Of a stretch of DNA of 64,000 nt, positions 17,824-25,462 are shown piece by piece. Source of the DNA: B46-G9 sp964548365 (GTDB lineage Bacteria; Desulfobacterota; DSM-4660; Desulfatiglandales; Desulfatiglandaceae); the NCBI GenBank assembly GCA_964548365.1, contig CAZJRD010000001.1, positions 117,169 to 181,168 of the forward strand, in the 5' to 3' direction. Positions within the stretch are counted from its first letter, which is position 1. Every line of letters begins with the position of its first letter. The position numbers and the translations under genes were made by a program. The notes beneath the pieces were generated by a model. It did not search any database, was not told where the DNA came from, and saw only the letters and a program-made list of their open reading frames with translations.

Positions 17824-17861
17824 AGCGCCGCGTTTCCCTGCGACGCCAGTCGCGCAAAACA
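17824..17861 (+). repeat. REP-like palindromic repeat, copy B
   Basis: This is the second copy of the 38-bp repeat at 15643. It retains GCGAC-GCCA-GTCGC but has lost the outer base pairs (CCCTG and GCAAA in place of CCCCG and GCGGA). It lies 30 bp upstream of the Y1 transposase start codon. Confidence 0.8.
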
Positions 17862-17923
17862 AGTGATTATACGGTTTCTGTGTATCTCCAATTAAGGAAA
17901 ATAAAGATATCACGATGCATTAC

Positions 17924-18919
17924 TCATGATCCGTTTTCGGCGATCTCTTTCAGGATGCGGCGGAACAGGCTGTATTGGGAAAAGGTGACGTTACCCCGGG
18001 GCCGATCGTCCAGGCAGGGCAGGTAATGGCCCATTTCCAGCAAAGGCAGCACTGTTTCCTTCACTTTCCGACGCATGGCGCTCTCGTCCAGGTGCAATAT
18101 TCCGGAATCAATCCCGCCGATCAAGGCCAGGTCTGGGCCGAAGGTCCTTCGAAGCGCTCCATATTCCATACCGAAACTCCTGATATTGCTGATCCAGAGC
18201 CCGTTGATCCCCGCATCGATCAAGGAAGGCAGGAGCGGGCTAAGGTTGCCTCCCGTGGTGGACAGTATGCGGAGCGGGACCTCGTAGGTCTTTAACAGGT
18301 TCAAGACCTTTCTATACCCTGGTATTGCAAACCGCTCGAACATGGCCGGCGAGACCACCGGTCCCGTGTTGGAGGCAATGGGTTCATAGAGAGAAGCGTA
18401 GTCCACACGGACCTGTGACAGTACGCGCTCCAGGCAGACGCAATGGAAATCCGTGGTCCGCTCCAGCAGGTCCTCCACCTTCCGCGGTTCTTTTATGAGG
18501 GCATAACAGGCGGACTCCAGGGATTCCCAGTCTCCCACCCCGAGCATCTGGAGGAGACCGCCCCCGGAGGCGTCCACGTAAAGGACGTGGCCTTGTTTGT
18601 TGAGCCGCTCTGCGCGCTTGACAAAGTTCTTCGCATAGCGGGAGGGTTCGTCAGGATCGTAGTAGCGGGAGAATGAAGAGGGGTCATGAAGGAGGCCCGA
18701 GGCCTTGCGGTAGTAAGGATAACTGCGGATCATGAGCCCCACGGAATAGTGGATTTCCAGGTCGAAATAGGATGGCACGGACCGGCCCCGCGGGAGGCCC
18801 TGTCGATGCCATTTGCTTATCGTTTCATCGGAAGGCTCGAGATCAAAAAAAGGGAAACGGTCCGCTCCGTCTCCCAGGAGAGTCTCAAGGAACCGCTGTT
18901 TTCGACTCCACTCGGCCAT
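17924..18919 (-). CDS. Uroporphyrinogen decarboxylase-fold protein (UroD/MtaA-like)
   Basis: This 331-aa protein belongs to the UroD/methyltransferase superfamily: SRKQRFLETLLGDGADRFPF at the start, VDASGGGLLQMLGVGDWESL, SLYEPIASNTGPVVSPAMFERF, ILSTTGGNLSPLLPSLIDAG, and ALIGGIDSGIL near the end. Many such proteins in anaerobes are corrinoid-linked methyltransferases rather than heme enzymes; no heme genes are nearby. The ATG at 18919 starts MAEWSRKQRF, the usual family N-terminus; a TTG nine codons upstream is less likely. A related but truncated N-terminus lies at 19831-19986, so the region once held a paralogue. Confidence 0.82.
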   Translation of the reverse strand: MAEWSRKQRFLETLLGDGADRFPFFDLEPSDETISKWHRQGLPRGRSVPSYFDLEIHYSVGLMIRSYPYYRKASGLLHDPSSFSRYYDPDEPSRYAKNFVKRAERLNKQGHVLYVDASGGGLLQMLGVGDWESLESACYALIKEPRKVEDLLERTTDFHCVCLERVLSQVRVDYASLYEPIASNTGPVVSPAMFERFAIPGYRKVLNLLKTYEVPLRILSTTGGNLSPLLPSLIDAGINGLWISNIRSFGMEYGALRRTFGPDLALIGGIDSGILHLDESAMRRKVKETVLPLLEMGHYLPCLDDRPRGNVTFSQYSLFRRILKEIAENGS

Positions 18920-18957
18920 GATCACATCCAGTGTAGCGGGCAGCAACTGAAAAACTT

Positions 18958-19671
18958 CTACTCTTTTGCAATCGGAAACGTCAGCTGTGCTCCGAACCAG
19001 CCGATCACCGTCACGATGGGCAGAAACGATAGGACCAGCAACAGATATATTAAGCCGACCCCGCCGAGATTATCCAAAACATCCGGCACGCTCAGCCGCC
19101 ATATAAACGCGATGATCGCCAGGATCAGCATCACCGGCGAAAGCCGTTTTTTAATGCGCACGGCCCGGATCGGTCGAGAAAGGTAATTCAGCCACCAGGT
19201 ATATAGCCCGGTCAGGATGGTGACGATCGTAAAAAAGATACCGGCACCCAGTGAATGCAGGGCCGTCAGCTCAAATGATTTTATACCGGTAATGAGGTAG
19301 AGCACATTAAAAACGGTGGTGGAAAACATAAAGACAATCGGAAAGTGAACCGTCATGGGATGGGGGTGCCGCCGCAGCATGGGGTAGCGCGCCAGCAGCC
19401 ATGACAACACAGCCGGTATCTTAATCTCGACCTCCTTTTGCTGTTTCAGAACACCAACCTGTGGGAATCTTTCCAGCACTTCAGTGCCATGCGGTGCGGC
19501 CTTGATGTCCGTACTGAGGTCGGTACCGGCGCGGTGGCGCTTCATGTGCAGGCCAGCCTTCCAGCGCTTGCTCTCGCTGACATCGTAGACCTTTCCCTGG
19601 TGGGCGATGTAAACCAGACTTCCATTCTCGCCGTTAAATTTCGCAAGCTCTTCAGAATCAAATTCCTTCAT
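18958..19671 (-). CDS. Cytochrome b5-like heme domain fused to DUF2231 membrane domain
   Basis: This 237-aa protein starts with a cytochrome b5-like domain (MKEFDSEELAKFNGENG, VYIAHQGKVYDVSESKRWKAG, HMKRHRAGTDLSTDI) with candidate heme-ligand His residues. After residue 110 it has a DUF2231-type membrane part beginning RRHPHPMTVHFPIVFMFS, with about four hydrophobic helices to the end. It could carry electrons at the inner membrane. The ATG at 19671 with AGGTGA before it is preferred over an upstream TTG that overlaps antitoxin debris. The UroD-like gene follows 38 bp downstream. Confidence 0.85.
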   Translation of the reverse strand: MKEFDSEELAKFNGENGSLVYIAHQGKVYDVSESKRWKAGLHMKRHRAGTDLSTDIKAAPHGTEVLERFPQVGVLKQQKEVEIKIPAVLSWLLARYPMLRRHPHPMTVHFPIVFMFSTTVFNVLYLITGIKSFELTALHSLGAGIFFTIVTILTGLYTWWLNYLSRPIRAVRIKKRLSPVMLILAIIAFIWRLSVPDVLDNLGGVGLIYLLLVLSFLPIVTVIGWFGAQLTFPIAKE

Positions 19672-19690
19672 TTTGTCACCTATCCGTCCA

Positions 19691-19873
19691 TCAACCTTCA
19701 ACGTCATGTTCGGCAAGACGTTGTCTCGCTTCAGAATAAGTATATACTTTCATGTGGAAAAGTGGAAAATGATTAACAGGTACGCCTTCGATTGCACACC
19801 ATGAAAGATCGGCCCGATCGAGACAATCAACTATGCGCATGACATCATCTGTGCCTCCCGCTTTCTGTGCCAT
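19691..19873 (-). pseudogene. Fused remnants of a nucleotidyltransferase and a Phd/YefM antitoxin
   Basis: A 60-codon frame joins two gene starts. The first (about 12-36, MRIVDCLDRADLSWCAIEGV then PVNH) looks like the N-terminus of a nucleotidyltransferase family whose usual form is CLxxxxIxWxAIGGxAVNH. The second (from 19753, MKVYTYSEARQRLAE) looks like the start of a Phd/YefM antitoxin. Both stop before their functional parts. The frame then ends beside the cytochrome b5 gene. These assignments rest on short matches made by eye. Confidence 0.5.
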
Positions 19874-19986
19874 CGACCAACCGTTTCTTCGGCAGGTTCC
19901 AGGTCGAAAAAAGGGAACCGGTCACTTTCATTACACAAGATGGTTTCCAAAAATCGTTTCTTCTGGCTCGGCTCGGGCGTCGCCAC
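19831..19986 (-). pseudogene. Truncated N-terminus of a UroD-like paralogue
   Basis: From a GTG at 19986 this frame reads MATPEPSQKKRFLETIL then NESDRFPFFDLEPAEETV and GRWHRK, closely matching residues 1-38 of the intact UroD-like gene at 17924-18919 (SRKQRFLETLLGDGADRFPF, FDLEPSDETISKWHRQ). It then diverges and stops after 51 codons. Nucleotide differences are too many for a very recent copy, so this is an older paralogue cut down to its 5' end. It overlaps the next remnant in another frame. Confidence 0.75.
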
Positions 19987-20086
19987 ATTTATACGTTCCG
20001 CTCATGAGAAAAACAATGATACTTTTTACGTATCACACAAATGGCACAGATTCCATTCAGAAAAGGCCTTTCCCCAGGATTTTTTA

Positions 20087-20114
20087 TTGACAAGGTCTTT
20101 CGGCAATGTAATTA
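20087..20114 (+). promoter_or_regulatory. Sigma-70-like promoter for the marR operon
   Basis: TTGACA at 20087-20092 and TAATTA at 20109-20114 are separated by 16 bp, 58 bp before the MarR start codon. The -35 is perfect. The promoter would drive the MarR-MFS-CoA ligase operon. Confidence 0.6.
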
Positions 20115-20123
20115 ACATACAAA

Positions 20124-20156
20124 CTATTTGCATCTTAATCTTATGGTTACAAATAG
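20124..20156. promoter_or_regulatory. Inverted repeat, possible MarR operator
   Basis: CTATTTG (20124-20130) and CAAATAG (20150-20156) form a perfect 7-bp inverted repeat between the promoter and the MarR start codon. Binding here would allow autoregulation. The 19-bp spacing is longer than in many MarR operators. Confidence 0.4.
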
Positions 20157-20172
20157 GTTTTCGGAGGATATC

Positions 20173-20598
20173 ATGCTCTTCAAAGATTGTCTGTGTTTCC
20201 AGGTGGGAAGAGCCGCCCGGAAGATGTCAAAGATCACCCGGGAAAAAGTGGCCCCTTACGGGCTCACCACCACCCAGTTCTTTCTGCTCACCGCACTCTA
20301 TGAAGAAGACGGGATCTTCATCAGTGTCCTCGCCCGGAAGGTGGCTCTGGACAAGGCGACCCTGACGGGGATGCTGGACCGTCTCGAACGTGATGGTCTC
20401 ACGGAGCGCAGAGCCGATCCTGAAGACCGTCGGGCCATAAGAATCCATCTGAAGGAAAAAGCGGAAAGGTTGAGGGATGAGTTGACCGAACTCTATCACG
20501 AAAACAACGGCATGTTTCTCGCCCTCTTGGATGAGGAAGAAAAGAAAGTTTTCGAGCAGGTGGTTGACAAGATTGAAACCGTGGATCTTGAAGGCTGA
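20173..20598 (+). CDS. MarR-family transcriptional regulator
   Basis: This 141-aa winged-helix regulator shows the MarR pattern: LTTTQFFLLTALYEEDGIFI, then LARKVALDKATLTGMLDRLERDGL (recognition helix) and the wing TERRADPEDRRAIRIHL. Start: ATG at 20173 with GGAGG 6 nt before it; the frame is open 15 codons further but without a ribosome site. It is the first gene of a plus-strand run (MFS, two CoA-ligase alpha-type proteins, ATP-grasp subunit, AMP ligase), so it probably represses that run in response to an acyl or aromatic ligand; this is inferred from position. Confidence 0.9.
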   Translation: MLFKDCLCFQVGRAARKMSKITREKVAPYGLTTTQFFLLTALYEEDGIFISVLARKVALDKATLTGMLDRLERDGLTERRADPEDRRAIRIHLKEKAERLRDELTELYHENNGMFLALLDEEEKKVFEQVVDKIETVDLEG

Positions 20599-20628
20599 AA
20601 ACAGTCTAACATCATAAGGAGGGGCGAT

Positions 20629-21873
20629 ATGAGCAAGGGAAGGCTTCATTATGGCTGGATTGTTATCTTCATGGGTTTACTTACCACCATTGCAGCACAC
20701 GGGTTCGGGCGCATGGCATACACCATTATCCTCCCGGCGATGAAGGACGGCCTCAAATTTGACTATACCCAACTGGGCCTACTGGGAACCGGAAACTTTA
20801 TCGGATACCTGACCATGGCCATTGTCGGGGGATTCCTCGCAGCCCGGTTCGGGACCCGCATCGTCATCACCTTCGCCCTGATCCTCATGGGGATAACCAT
20901 GATGCTGACCGGCCTGGCCCAATCATTCGGTTTTGCTTTTGCCATGCGCCTCTTGACAGGTCTTGGCAATGGCGCAGCCTACGTGCCTGCCATGGCCCTG
21001 GGTTCAGCCTGGTTTGCCATGGAAAGAAGAGGATTTGCCACCGGAATTGTCTCCGCCGGGATCGGGGCAGGCACCCTCATATCCGGCCTGGTGGTCCCGC
21101 CCATCCTGGGGGCCTTCGGTTCCAATGGATGGCGCGCTTCCTGGTATATTCTTGGCGGCGCTGTGCTGCTGATTTCCGGCATTGTGTTCCTTTTCATCCG
21201 CAGTCGTCCGGAAGAAAAGGGCCTGGCGCCCGTCGGCGTCCATCAAGAAGGAAACGGCCGGACAGCATCGCCGAGCAAGGGCAAGGCTTCTTCCCTTGAA
21301 TGGGCCAAAATCTACAAACTGCCTTCAGTCTGGTACCTGGGAGTGGTTTATTTTTTTTACGGCCTCTCCTATATCATCTATATGGTCTTTTTTGCGGCTT
21401 ACCTGGTGAAAGAGATGGGGCTCTCCCAGGCATGGGCCGGGGCACTGTGGGCCACAGTCGGAGGGTTGAGCATCTTTTGCGGTGTCATCTGGGGAGGGAT
21501 CTCGGATCGCCTCGGACGCAGTAAAGGGGCTGCCCTTGCCTATCTGGTCCTGGCTGCTTCCTACATCATTTATGCACTCGTGAAGGTCCATTTCGGCTTC
21601 TATTTATCTGCATTCCTGTTCGGCCTCACTGCCTGGAGCATCCCAACCATCATGGCTGCAGCTGCCGGAGATTTTGTCGGGCCACGCCTGGCTCCGGCCG
21701 GCCTGGGTTTTATCACTCTCTTTTTCGGTATCGGTCAGGCGCTGGGACCTGCTTTGGGTGGATACCTTGCCGACGTGAGCCACTCTTTCACTGTACCTTT
21801 TCTGGTGGCAGGAGCTATTTCGCTTGTGGGAATGGTATTCTCATTTTTTCTCAAGAACCCGGCAACGGCATAA
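20629..21873 (+). CDS. MFS transporter, oxalate:formate antiporter-like
   Basis: This 414-aa protein has 12 predicted membrane helices in two halves joined by a basic loop near 200-225. The opening GRLHYGWIVIFMGLLTTIAAHGFGRM, the loop GGFLAARFGTRIV (MFS motif A-like) and the second-half GGISDRLGRSKG are typical of the OxlT/MCT-like branch, which moves small carboxylates. GGAGGGGCG precedes the ATG. It lies 30 bp after MarR and 67 bp before a CoA-ligase gene, so it likely imports the acid these ligases activate. Confidence 0.88.
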   Translation: MSKGRLHYGWIVIFMGLLTTIAAHGFGRMAYTIILPAMKDGLKFDYTQLGLLGTGNFIGYLTMAIVGGFLAARFGTRIVITFALILMGITMMLTGLAQSFGFAFAMRLLTGLGNGAAYVPAMALGSAWFAMERRGFATGIVSAGIGAGTLISGLVVPPILGAFGSNGWRASWYILGGAVLLISGIVFLFIRSRPEEKGLAPVGVHQEGNGRTASPSKGKASSLEWAKIYKLPSVWYLGVVYFFYGLSYIIYMVFFAAYLVKEMGLSQAWAGALWATVGGLSIFCGVIWGGISDRLGRSKGAALAYLVLAASYIIYALVKVHFGFYLSAFLFGLTAWSIPTIMAAAAGDFVGPRLAPAGLGFITLFFGIGQALGPALGGYLADVSHSFTVPFLVAGAISLVGMVFSFFLKNPATA

Positions 21874-21940
21874 ATCCAATCTCCCAGGATCGCTCGTGGT
21901 TTAGCAATGGTTGTCCGGGGAAAGAGGGCGAAGAAACACT

Positions 21941-23335
21941 ATGGATACTAAGCTGGCCAATATGCACGCCTTGTTCAGCCCGGAGTCCGTCGCCGTGATC
22001 GGTGCATCGAATAATCCCGGGAAACTGGGATTTCACGTCATGAAAAGCCTGACAGAAGGTGGCTATCCGGGGAACATCGTTCCCATAAACCCCCGCGTGG
22101 AAGAGATCGTGGGACTTAAAAGCTATGCTGGCCTTGATAAATACCATGGCTCCATTGATCTCGCCATAGTGGTAGTGCCTGCAAAGCTGGTCCCCGGGGT
22201 ATTCCGCGAATGCGCAGAAAAGGGGGTCAAAGGCATTGTGCTGATCACTGCCGGGTTCAAGGAGATCGAGGACCCTGGCGGTGCAATTCTCCACGACGAA
22301 ATCGCCGCCATTGCAAACAGTGCCGGAATCCCGGTCATCGGCCCCAACACATTCGGTATGATCAACTTCCACCGGGATCTGAATGCCTCTTTTACCCCGG
22401 AATTCTCTTTTCTCAAAAAGGGGACGGTGGCGCTGGTCAGCCAGAGCGGAGGCATGTCCCATCTCATGGGCTTTCTCGCCATGAGACTGGATGTGGGCTT
22501 CAGCAAAATAGTGGGCCTGGGGAATCGCCTGAACGTGGATTTCAGCGACATGCTGGAGTACCTGGATGAGGATCCTGATACGCAGGCCATAGCCCTTTAC
22601 GTGGAGGGTATTGACGAACCCAACCGACTGATTTCTGCTGCAAAGACATATACAGGCCGTAAACCGATAATCGTTTACAAGACGGGCAGCGCGCGTGTCG
22701 GTGATCAGGCGTCTCTTTCCCACACGGGATCTATTGCCGGGCGCCATGAGATTTACGGGGGCGCATTCAGACAGGCAGGGATGCTCCCTCTCAGGGGAGC
22801 TGAACAACTCCTGGATACGGCCAAGGCCCTTGCGGGTTGTCCGGTTCCGAAGGGACCGGGGGTAGCGGTCCTCTCAGGGCAGGCAGGGCCCGGAATGGCA
22901 GGGTGTGATATCTGTGAAACGGAACATCTGGATATTGTCCGGTTTTCCCGAAACACTCAAGCGACCATCAATGAGCTTTTGCCTCCCCTCGCCCTCAGGA
23001 CAAACCCGGTGGACATGGGGCCTGCCTGGTATAATTCCGCCGCTATAACCGGGATCGTGCGGGCCGTCCTGGAGGATGACAATGTGGATTCAATCCTGCT
23101 GTTCATGATGTTTGCCTCGGCGAACGTGGACGCGGTTGAACGGATGAGCGATCTCCTGAGAGGCTGGGCACAGAAAAAGCCCCTGATCAGTTGTATCCTT
23201 TCCCCTCCGGACATCTGGGACGAGCAGGTGAAGGACCTGGAAAACGCGGGGGCCCTGGTGAATTACCCCACACCCGAACGGGCGGCCGAGGCCATGGCCA
23301 ACCTGTGGAAATACCGGGAACTCCGGGCCAAATGA
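21941..23335 (+). CDS. ADP-forming acyl-CoA ligase, alpha-type subunit, paralogue 1
   Basis: This 464-aa protein has the alpha-subunit layout of NDP-forming acyl-CoA synthetases: CoA-binding domain (SVAVIGASNNPGKLGFHVMK), ligase domain 1 (ALVSQSGGMSHLM) and the phospho-His motif SLSHTGSIAGRHEIYGGAFR, then GVAVLSGQAGPGMAG. It moves phosphate between ATP, His, acyl phosphate and ADP together with the ATP-grasp subunit encoded at 24779. Start is the ATG at 21941; a TTG upstream is open but less likely. Its TGA overlaps the ATG of paralogue 2, which has exactly the same length. Confidence 0.88.
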   Translation: MDTKLANMHALFSPESVAVIGASNNPGKLGFHVMKSLTEGGYPGNIVPINPRVEEIVGLKSYAGLDKYHGSIDLAIVVVPAKLVPGVFRECAEKGVKGIVLITAGFKEIEDPGGAILHDEIAAIANSAGIPVIGPNTFGMINFHRDLNASFTPEFSFLKKGTVALVSQSGGMSHLMGFLAMRLDVGFSKIVGLGNRLNVDFSDMLEYLDEDPDTQAIALYVEGIDEPNRLISAAKTYTGRKPIIVYKTGSARVGDQASLSHTGSIAGRHEIYGGAFRQAGMLPLRGAEQLLDTAKALAGCPVPKGPGVAVLSGQAGPGMAGCDICETEHLDIVRFSRNTQATINELLPPLALRTNPVDMGPAWYNSAAITGIVRAVLEDDNVDSILLFMMFASANVDAVERMSDLLRGWAQKKPLISCILSPPDIWDEQVKDLENAGALVNYPTPERAAEAMANLWKYRELRAK

Positions 23336-24726
23336 GCGCGACATTTATGAATCACTTCATGGAACCTCGAAGCGTTGCCATTATCGGAATCAGCCGCAGG
23401 AGCGGCCCGGGTTCCTATAACCTGATGGAAAACATGCTCCTCTATGGTTTCAAAGGAAAAATCTTTCCCATCAACCCCCAGGCCCAGGAAATCCTGGGCT
23501 TTCAGGCCTATCCGAGCATCAGGGAGGTCGGTCAGGAGGTTGACCTGGCCGTCATCACCCTCCCACGGGAGTTGGTCTTGCAACAGGTTGAGGAGTGCGC
23601 GGCCTCAGGTGTGAAAGCCGTCATTGTGGTAAGCCAGGGATTTGCGGATGCAGATGACCGGGGAAAGGGCCTCCAGCAGGAGATGGTGGCAATTGCCCGA
23701 AAGAATGGCATGAGGATACTGGGTCCAAATACCCTTGGTGTGGTCAACAATTTCCACAATTTCACCACCTCCTTTATGCCCCTGAACCGGGAAAAAGCGC
23801 CCATAGGGATGATCTGCCAGTCCGGGCTTTTTTTCGTGGGTGCGAGAAATTTTACGGAAATAATAGGAAAAGGAATTGACATCGGCAATGGTTGCGATAT
23901 CGGCTTTGCTGACTGTCTTGCCAGTCTGGGGAAAGATCCTGACATTGAAATCATCACCATACACATGGAAGGACTTGAGCAGCCAAAGAGATTTCTTTTC
24001 CTGGCATCGCAAGTTGCGCGGGAAAAACCCGTCATTGTTTTCAAGACCGGGCAAAGCGCAGCCGGTGCCAGGGCCGCGGCATCCCACAGCGGAAGTATGG
24101 CAGGAGATTATGCGATTTACCGGGCTGCTTTGAGACAGGCGGGATGTCTTTTCCTTGACGACGACGGCCGCATGCGCGATGCCGTGCGGACACTGCTCCA
24201 TCAACCCCTCCTGCAGGGCAAACGAATCGCCATTATCACAATCACCGGGGCGGGAGGCATTGTCGCAAGTGACGCCCTGGAAAAAAACGGGCTTGAGCTT
24301 GCCCGGCTATCCGAACAAACCATCAGAACGGTAGCCGACCTGTCCCCGGAGTGGATGCCCCTTGGGAACCCACTGGATATCTGGCCGGCGGTGATGAAGC
24401 ATGGAATGCAGGAGGTCTATGGGAAGGCCCTGGAGGCAGTCCTTGCTGATCCCGGCGTGGACGGGGTTCTCTGCATCAGCGTTGCCCTGGACACGGAGAA
24501 ATTCGGGTTCCTGAATGTCTCGGAGTGCCTCAACAACAGGGCCGCTTCGATGGAGAAGAAAAAGCCCGTCGTTGCCTGGCTCTATGGGCCGAACAGGGAA
24601 GAAATAGCCGCGAAAATTGAGGAAGAGAAAAGGATCTCTACCTACGGAACCATTGAAATGGCGGCGTGGTCCTTGTCGATTCTCAGGGAACGGCAACAAT
24701 TTCTTGAAAAAGTAGCCGTTCCATGA
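23332..24726 (+). CDS. ADP-forming acyl-CoA ligase, alpha-type subunit, paralogue 2
   Basis: This is a second 464-aa protein with the same domain order as its neighbour: SVAIIGISRRSGPGSYNLMEN (CoA binding), MICQSGLFFVGARNFTE, the phospho-His motif AASHSGSMAGDYAIYRAALR and IITITGAGGIVASDALE. SGLFF replaces the usual SGGxx in the CoA-ligase loop, so its catalytic role may differ or its partner may be paralogue 1. The ATG overlaps the stop of paralogue 1 (ATGA at 23332-23335), so translation is coupled. Two different alpha-type chains with one beta suggests a heteromeric or dual-specificity enzyme. Confidence 0.85.
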   Translation: MSATFMNHFMEPRSVAIIGISRRSGPGSYNLMENMLLYGFKGKIFPINPQAQEILGFQAYPSIREVGQEVDLAVITLPRELVLQQVEECAASGVKAVIVVSQGFADADDRGKGLQQEMVAIARKNGMRILGPNTLGVVNNFHNFTTSFMPLNREKAPIGMICQSGLFFVGARNFTEIIGKGIDIGNGCDIGFADCLASLGKDPDIEIITIHMEGLEQPKRFLFLASQVAREKPVIVFKTGQSAAGARAAASHSGSMAGDYAIYRAALRQAGCLFLDDDGRMRDAVRTLLHQPLLQGKRIAIITITGAGGIVASDALEKNGLELARLSEQTIRTVADLSPEWMPLGNPLDIWPAVMKHGMQEVYGKALEAVLADPGVDGVLCISVALDTEKFGFLNVSECLNNRAASMEKKKPVVAWLYGPNREEIAAKIEEEKRISTYGTIEMAAWSLSILRERQQFLEKVAVP

Positions 24727-24778
24727 CAAAAGAACTTTTTGCAATTGTTGAATAATTTGGAGAAACAGGGAGAAACAG

Positions 24779-25462
24779 ATGAAGATCATAGAAAAGGCAT
24801 TAAAGGATGGACGAAACACCCTCTCGGAGCATGAATCAAAACAGCTCCTGACCAACTATGACATCCCGGTAACCAGGGAGATCCTGGTGGAAGACAGGAA
24901 GGAGCTTGCTAGTGCCGTCAGTGAAATCGGATTTCCACTGGTGATGAAAGGAAGCTCATCATTCATCACCCACAAGACGGAAAAGGGGTTGATCCGGGTT
25001 GACATACGGGATGAAAAGGAGGCCGGGAAAGCGTTTGAAGAGATCATGGAAAAAATGGGTGGCCAGGGAGAAGGAGTCCTGGTCCAGGAGCTGATCAAGG
25101 GCCAGCGTGAACTGGTGGTGGGTCTCACCCGTGATCCCCAGTTCGGGCCATGTGTCATGTTCGGCCTCGGTGGAATATTTACTGAAATCCTCAAGGACAT
25201 ATCATTCCGGGTAGCACCTCTGGAACAGAAAGACGCCATTGATATGATGCAGGAGATCAAGGGGCATAAGATCCTGGAGGCGGTGCGCGGCATGGAGCCG
25301 GCCAACTTGGAGACGCTGGCACAAATCCTCATAAACGTGGGAAGGATCGGGCTCGAAAACGACGCAATCAAGGAAATCGATATCAATCCCTTGATCTTGT
25401 CAGGGGCGAGGCCCGTGGCAGTGGATGCATTGGTGGTACTGCAAGAAGGGAAACCTGCGTGA
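24779..25462 (+). CDS. ADP-forming acyl-CoA ligase, ATP-grasp (beta) subunit
   Basis: This 227-aa protein has an ATP-grasp fold of the ACS-beta/CoA-ligase type: LSEHESKQLLTNYDIPVTRE, FPLVMKGSSSFITHKTEKGL, VLVQELIKGQRELVVGLTRD, FGPCVMFGLGGIFTEILKD and IKEIDINPLILS. It binds ATP and phosphorylates the His of the alpha subunit. Length is normal for a stand-alone beta subunit. It lies 52 bp after the second alpha-type gene, and its TGA overlaps the GTG start of the AMP-forming ligase. The operon thus encodes both ADP-forming and AMP-forming activation of acids. Confidence 0.9.
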   Translation: MKIIEKALKDGRNTLSEHESKQLLTNYDIPVTREILVEDRKELASAVSEIGFPLVMKGSSSFITHKTEKGLIRVDIRDEKEAGKAFEEIMEKMGGQGEGVLVQELIKGQRELVVGLTRDPQFGPCVMFGLGGIFTEILKDISFRVAPLEQKDAIDMMQEIKGHKILEAVRGMEPANLETLAQILINVGRIGLENDAIKEIDINPLILSGARPVAVDALVVLQEGKPA

